A DNA stretch of 9,944 bases, from positions 1 to 9,944 of the forward strand of contig CAZGTQ010000472.1 of the NCBI GenBank assembly GCA_964528575.1, read 5' to 3'. Shown here in pieces: positions 6,212-9,944 of this stretch (the stretch's first letter is position 1; each line of letters begins with the position of its first letter). Below the pieces are notes generated by a model. It saw nothing but the letters and a program-made list of their open reading frames with translations, did no database searches and had not been told where the DNA came from. Origin of the DNA: CAZGTQ01 sp964528575 (GTDB lineage Bacteria; Planctomycetota; UBA1135; GCA-002686595). A program made the translations under genes and the position numbers.

Positions 6212-9160
6212 ATGTCCGTCTCGGAGCCGTCGAAGGCCGCGCGGGCGCGGCTGCGCAGCTTCCACGAGCTGATGCAGCGGCGCGTCCAGCGCATCCTGCT
6301 CGTGTCGAGCCTCTACGACTCGTTCACGATGTCGGAGGAGGGGCACCTGCACGACACCGTCCTGTCGCAGTTCCTCGACCTCGACCTCAGCCATATCCCC
6401 GACCTGATCCAGGTGCCGACCGGCGCGGCGGCGCTCGCGCACCTCGCCGAGGACGACAACTACGACCTCGTCATCGCCAGCATCCACGGCGCCGACATCG
6501 ATGCCGCCCAACTCGCGCGCAAGCTGCGCGAGGCGGGACACGACGTGCCCGTCGTCGCGCTCGCCTACACCGGCCGCGAGCTGCACGAGTTCGTCTCGTC
6601 GGCCGACACGAGCGAGATCGAGCGGATCTTCCTGTGGCAGGGCGACGTGCGGATCTTCCTCGCGATCGTCAAGTACCTCGAGGACCGGCTCAACGTCGCG
6701 AACGACACCCAGGCGCGCGGCGTGCCCACGCTCCTCGTCGTCGAGGACAGCGTGCGCTTCTACTCGTCGTTCCTGCCGACGATCTACGCCGAGGTGCTCG
6801 ACCACACGCGCAAGCTCCTGTCCGAGGATCTGTCGATCTCGCAGAAACTCCTGCGGATGCGCGCGCGCCCGAAGATCCTCTTGTGCACGACGTACGAGGA
6901 GGCGTGGCGTTACTTCGGGCAGTACGCCGAGCACGTCCTCGGCGTGTTCTCCGACTGCGAGTTCCCCAAGGACGGCACTCTGGAGAAGCACGCTGGCCTC
7001 GAGCTGTGCAAGAGCATCCGCGAGCGCATGCCCGACATCCCGCTCGTGCTGCAATCGAGCATGCCCGAGAACCGCGCCTTGGCCGAGGAGATCGGCGCCT
7101 CGTTCCTGCTCAAGGGCTCGCCGGTGATGCTCTCGCAGCTACGCGAGCTGCTCGTCGAGAGCTTCGGCTTCGGCGACTTCGTCTTCCGGCTGCCCGACGG
7201 GACCGAGATGGGGCGAGCGAGCGATCTGCGCTCGCTCGGCGACCTGCTGCGCACCGTGCCGGCGGCGAGCCTCGTGCACCACGCCGAGCGCAACCACTTC
7301 TCGAGCTGGCTCAAGGCGCGCACCGAGTTCGCGCTGGCGGAGCGCCTGCGGCCGCGCAAGGCGTCCGACTTCGCGTCCCCCGAGGATTTGCGCGCGCACC
7401 TGCTCGACATGATCGGCCGCTCGCGGCTCGAGCGCCTGCGGACGGTGATCGCGGATTTCGACCGGGACACGTTCGAGCCCGAGCTCAGCATCACGCGCAT
7501 CGGCGGCGGCTCGCTCGGCGGCAAGGCTCGCGGCGTCGCGTTCGCCAACCGCGTGCTCCACACCGCGAGCATCGACCAGCAGTTCCCCGACGTCGACATC
7601 TACGTGCCGCCGTGCGTCGTGCTCGGTACACAGGTGTTCGACGAGTTCCTCGAGTACGGCGTGCTGCGCGACTACGCGATCGACGCGCGACCCGAGGCGG
7701 ACGTCGCGTCGCGCTTCCTCGACGCGCCGTTCCCGCGACGCGCGGTCGCGAGCTTGCGCGCGTTCCTCCAGCAGGTGCGCTATCCGCTCGCGGTGCGCTC
7801 GTCGAGCCTGCTCGAGGACTCGCTCTCTCAGCCGTTCGCCGGCGTCTACCAGACGCTCATGCTGCCGAACAACGAGCCCGAGCTCGATCGACGCTGGCTG
7901 CAGCTCGCGGCTGCGGTGAAGCGCGTCTACGCGTCGGCGTTCTCCAGTCAGGCGAAGGGCTACCTCGCGATGACGCCCTATCGCCTGGAGGAGGAGAAGA
8001 TGGCGGTGATGATCCAGCGGGTCGCCGGCGGCCAGCACGGCGACCGCTTCTACCCCGACTTCGCCGGCGTGGCGCGCTCGCACAACTTCTATCCCGAGCC
8101 CGGCCACCGCGCCGAGGACGGCGTCGTCGCGGTCGCCCTCGGCATGGGCCGCACCGTCGTCGGCGGAGAGCCGTGCCTGCGCTTCAACCCGCGCGATCCG
8201 CGCCACATCGTCAGCCATTCCTCGGTCGCCGACGCGCTCGAGAGCTCGCAGCGCGAGTTCTACGCGCTCGACGTCGCGTCGCCGCTCGGCCACGACGAGG
8301 CCGGCGAGGTGCGCCGCTATCCGCTCGAGGCCGCGGAGGAGGACGGCGTGCTGACGTGGCTCGGCTCGACGTACTCGTCGGAGAACCACGTGATCGTCGA
8401 CGGGATCTCGCGGCCGGGCGTGCGGCTGGTGACGTTCGCGCAGGTGCTCAAGCACGGCGCGTACCCGCTCGCGGAGATCCTCGCGACGCTGCTCGACCGC
8501 TGCTCGGAGGGCGCCGGCGCGCCGGTGGAGATCGAGTTCGCCGGCAACCTCGCGCGCGACGGCCGGCGCGCGGATTTCGCGTTCCTGCAACTGCGCCCGC
8601 TCGCCCTGTCGCACGAGGCCGAGGAGGTGACGATCGGCGAGGTGAACGACGCCGAGCTCGTCTGCCGCAGCCCGCGCACGCTCGGCAACGGAGTGCTCGC
8701 GGACGTGCGCGACGTCGTCGTCGTCGACGCGCAGAGCTTCGAGCGCAAGCGCAGCGCCGAGGTCGCGCGCGAGGTCGCGCGTTTCGACGCGATCCTGCGC
8801 AAGGAGGCGCGGCCCTACGTCCTGATCGGCGTCGGCCGCTGGGGCTCCTCCGACCCCGGCCTCGGCATCCCCGTCGGCTGGAACCAGATCGCCGGCGCGC
8901 GCGTGATCGTCGAAGCGGGCTTCCGCGACTTCAAGGTCGCACCGTCGCAGGGCACGCACTTCTTCCAGAACCTCACCTCGAGCGGCGTCGGCTACTTCAC
9001 CGTCAACCCCGACGTCGGCGAGGGCCACGTCGACTGGGCCTGGCTCGCGAGCGTGCCCGCGCTCGAGGAGACCGAGCTCGTCCGCCACCTGCGCTTCGAG
9101 CGCCCGCTCGTGGTGCGCATGAGCGGCCGCACCGGCGAGGGCCTGATCCACAAGCCGTGA
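6212..9160 (+). CDS. Receiver-receiver-PPDK/PEP-synthase N-terminal domain fusion protein
   Basis: This is a 982-residue multidomain protein of unknown role. Residues ~26-165 resemble a response-regulator receiver but are degenerate: S90 replaces the phosphoacceptor Asp and W142 the usual Lys. Residues ~172-315 form a second receiver with acidic E178-D179, probable phosphoacceptor D248 (FSDCEFPKDG), S282-S283, and K301. A helical linker has H356-H-AERNHFSSWLK. Residues ~425-800 are a PPDK_N/PEP-synthase ATP-grasp: GGSLGGKARG (K438), AVRSSSLLED (R529, E535-D536), IQRVAGG, E773-I-E775, and FLQLRP (R795). The C-terminal ~180 residues hold GVGRWGSSDPGLGIP (874-888) and SQGTHFFQNL (912-921), which I cannot name. 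The phosphohistidine domain and PEP-binding barrel are absent, so true PEP synthase or PPDK activity is unlikely. It appears soluble, with no signal or membrane segment. The ATG at 6212 leaves room for the first beta strand; a GGGAGAG at 6188-6194 is too far (17 nt) for a good ribosome site. It is 37 bp after gdhA, so co-transcription is possible. Confidence 0.88.
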   Translation: MSVSEPSKAARARLRSFHELMQRRVQRILLVSSLYDSFTMSEEGHLHDTVLSQFLDLDLSHIPDLIQVPTGAAALAHLAEDDNYDLVIASIHGADIDAAQLARKLREAGHDVPVVALAYTGRELHEFVSSADTSEIERIFLWQGDVRIFLAIVKYLEDRLNVANDTQARGVPTLLVVEDSVRFYSSFLPTIYAEVLDHTRKLLSEDLSISQKLLRMRARPKILLCTTYEEAWRYFGQYAEHVLGVFSDCEFPKDGTLEKHAGLELCKSIRERMPDIPLVLQSSMPENRALAEEIGASFLLKGSPVMLSQLRELLVESFGFGDFVFRLPDGTEMGRASDLRSLGDLLRTVPAASLVHHAERNHFSSWLKARTEFALAERLRPRKASDFASPEDLRAHLLDMIGRSRLERLRTVIADFDRDTFEPELSITRIGGGSLGGKARGVAFANRVLHTASIDQQFPDVDIYVPPCVVLGTQVFDEFLEYGVLRDYAIDARPEADVASRFLDAPFPRRAVASLRAFLQQVRYPLAVRSSSLLEDSLSQPFAGVYQTLMLPNNEPELDRRWLQLAAAVKRVYASAFSSQAKGYLAMTPYRLEEEKMAVMIQRVAGGQHGDRFYPDFAGVARSHNFYPEPGHRAEDGVVAVALGMGRTVVGGEPCLRFNPRDPRHIVSHSSVADALESSQREFYALDVASPLGHDEAGEVRRYPLEAAEEDGVLTWLGSTYSSENHVIVDGISRPGVRLVTFAQVLKHGAYPLAEILATLLDRCSEGAGAPVEIEFAGNLARDGRRADFAFLQLRPLALSHEAEEVTIGEVNDAELVCRSPRTLGNGVLADVRDVVVVDAQSFERKRSAEVAREVARFDAILRKEARPYVLIGVGRWGSSDPGLGIPVGWNQIAGARVIVEAGFRDFKVAPSQGTHFFQNLTSSGVGYFTVNPDVGEGHVDWAWLASVPALEETELVRHLRFERPLVVRMSGRTGEGLIHKP

Positions 9161-9168
9161 CGGCCGGC

Positions 9169-9944
9169 TCACGCGCGCGCGGCGAGCACCGCCGCGCGCT
9201 CGCGCTCGCCGAAGCGCACCGGCTCGCGGGGCACGCGCTCGAGCGCGAAGTCGCGCGCAAACGCGGCCGCGTCGACGCGCGCGCCCGCGTCGAGCCCGGC
9301 GCTGCGTGCGACCCATGCGACGAGCGCGCGCGCGTCGACGCCGGCCTCGCGCAGGTCGGCGAGCGCGAGCGCGCCCTTGCGCTTCGCCAGCCGCTGGCCG
9401 TCGTCGCCGACGACGAGCGGAACGTGCCACCAGCGCGGGTGCGGCAGGCCGAGCGCGCGCTGGAGCAGGAGCTGGCGCGGCGTGCTCGCGACGAGGTCGT
9501 CGCCGCGCACGATCTCGTTCACGCCCTGGCGCGCGTCGTCGACGACGACCGCGAGCTGGTAGGCGTACACGCCGTCGCGACGCGCGACGAGGAAGTCGCC
9601 GACCTCGGCCTCGACGTCGACCGCATGCTCGCCGGAGAGCTCGTCGTTCCATCGCACGAGCCCCGGCTCGACCGCGAAACGCACGCCGGCGGGGGCCCCG
9701 CCCTCGCGCTCCGCCTCGCCGACGTCGCTCCAGCGTCCGCGGCACGTGCCGGGATAGCGCACCTCGCCGCCCGTGCCGTGGGGCGCGCTCAGCGCCTCCT
9801 GCACGTCGCGCCGCGAGCACGTGCACGCGTACGCGCGGCCCTCGGCGAGCAGACGCTCGAGCGCCGCGCCGATCGCGCCCGTATCGTCCGACTGGCGCAG
9901 CGGACCGACGTCCCAATCGAGCCCGAGCCACTCGAGATCGCGCA
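9169..9944 (-). CDS. gluQ: Glutamyl-Q tRNA(Asp) synthetase, 5'-partial
   Basis: This enzyme activates glutamate and attaches it to the queuosine base at position 34 of tRNA-Asp. It is a paralogue of glutamyl-tRNA synthetase lacking the anticodon-binding domain. The frame is open through the right edge, with 257 residues visible. Roughly 60 N-terminal residues, including the HIGH-type motif, are outside. Visible features are LEWLGLDWDVGPLRQSD, the zinc-site pattern C-T-C (codons at 9823-9825 and 9817-9819) with a later Y-P-G-T-C, GVYAYQLAVVVDDARQGV, IVRGDDL, and a KMSKS-type loop RLAKRKGA near 9377-9400. The protein ends shortly after the catalytic core, as GluQRS does and full GluRS does not. 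A GTG at 9804 inside the visible part is internal, not the start. The stop lies 8 bp from that of the convergent upstream gene. Function implies the host makes queuosine-modified tRNA. Confidence 0.92.
   Translation of the reverse strand, partial: RDLEWLGLDWDVGPLRQSDDTGAIGAALERLLAEGRAYACTCSRRDVQEALSAPHGTGGEVRYPGTCRGRWSDVGEAEREGGAPAGVRFAVEPGLVRWNDELSGEHAVDVEAEVGDFLVARRDGVYAYQLAVVVDDARQGVNEIVRGDDLVASTPRQLLLQRALGLPHPRWWHVPLVVGDDGQRLAKRKGALALADLREAGVDARALVAWVARSAGLDAGARVDAAAFARDFALERVPREPVRFGERERAAVLAARA

Noticed and set aside
5113..6294. Minus-strand open frame of 393 codons opposite gdhA
   Set aside because: It is antisense to a well-conserved enzyme and has no motif; another GC-driven shadow.
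9156..9173. Inverted repeat CGTGA...TCACG spanning the two convergent stop codons, as a bidirectional terminator
   Set aside because: The stem is only 5 bp with an 8-nt loop and no T-tract. Two TGA stops facing each other create most of this symmetry automatically.
7139..9931. Very long minus-strand open frame (930 codons) opposite the receiver/ATP-grasp gene
   Set aside because: Its product is dominated by Arg, Ala, Glu and Val with no domain, and it lies antisense to a gene with clear motifs. It also crosses gluQRS in a different frame. It results from GC-rich third positions removing stops.
1..9944. CRISPR array, insertion sequence or tandem repeats
   Set aside because: No regularly spaced direct repeats, transposase motifs or terminal inverted repeats were seen on reading through the window.

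Overview
This is a GC-rich, densely coding bacterial window. It holds four complete or near-complete plus-strand genes, one minus-strand tRNA, and one minus-strand gene that runs off the right edge. The lipoprotein-type sulfatase with a Cys-type formylglycine motif, the very high GC at third codon positions, and the long receiver/PEP-synthase-like fusion suggest a Gram-negative of the Myxococcota, Planctomycetota or a similar high-GC lineage. This placement is an inference from gene content, and no marker gene fixes it.

Layout: (1) Positions 1-2777 hold the HsdR subunit of a type I restriction-modification system (EcoEI-like, type IB). It lacks only its first few codons at the left edge; hsdM and hsdS, if present, lie to the left. 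(2) Positions 2778-3157 hold no convincing gene. (3) Positions 3158-3233 hold a complete tRNA-Asn(GUU) with encoded CCA on the minus strand. Its 3' end points at the restriction gene and it has a recognisable promoter at 3259-3286. This is the geometry expected at the edge of a tRNA-inserted genomic island. (4) Positions 3329-4741 hold a secreted or lipid-anchored sulfatase. (5) A perfect 10-bp hairpin at 4752-4774 separates it from (6) a hexameric, E. coli GdhA-type glutamate dehydrogenase at 4813-6174. (7) After 37 bp, positions 6212-9160 encode a 982-residue fusion. It has a degenerate receiver, an apparently intact receiver, a helical linker module, a PPDK/PEP-synthase N-terminal ATP-grasp domain, and a conserved C-terminal domain I cannot name. 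It lacks the phosphohistidine and PEP-binding barrel domains needed for PEP synthase or PPDK chemistry. (8) Convergent with it, 8 bp between stops, is a 5'-truncated glutamyl-Q tRNA(Asp) synthetase on the minus strand (9169-9944).

How the genes fit together: hsdR is defence and probably accessory. The tRNA, sulfatase, gdhA and gluQRS look like ordinary chromosomal genes. The most unusual item is the receiver/ATP-grasp fusion. Its position directly behind gdhA allows co-transcription and a possible link to carbon/nitrogen state, but nothing in the sequence proves that link.
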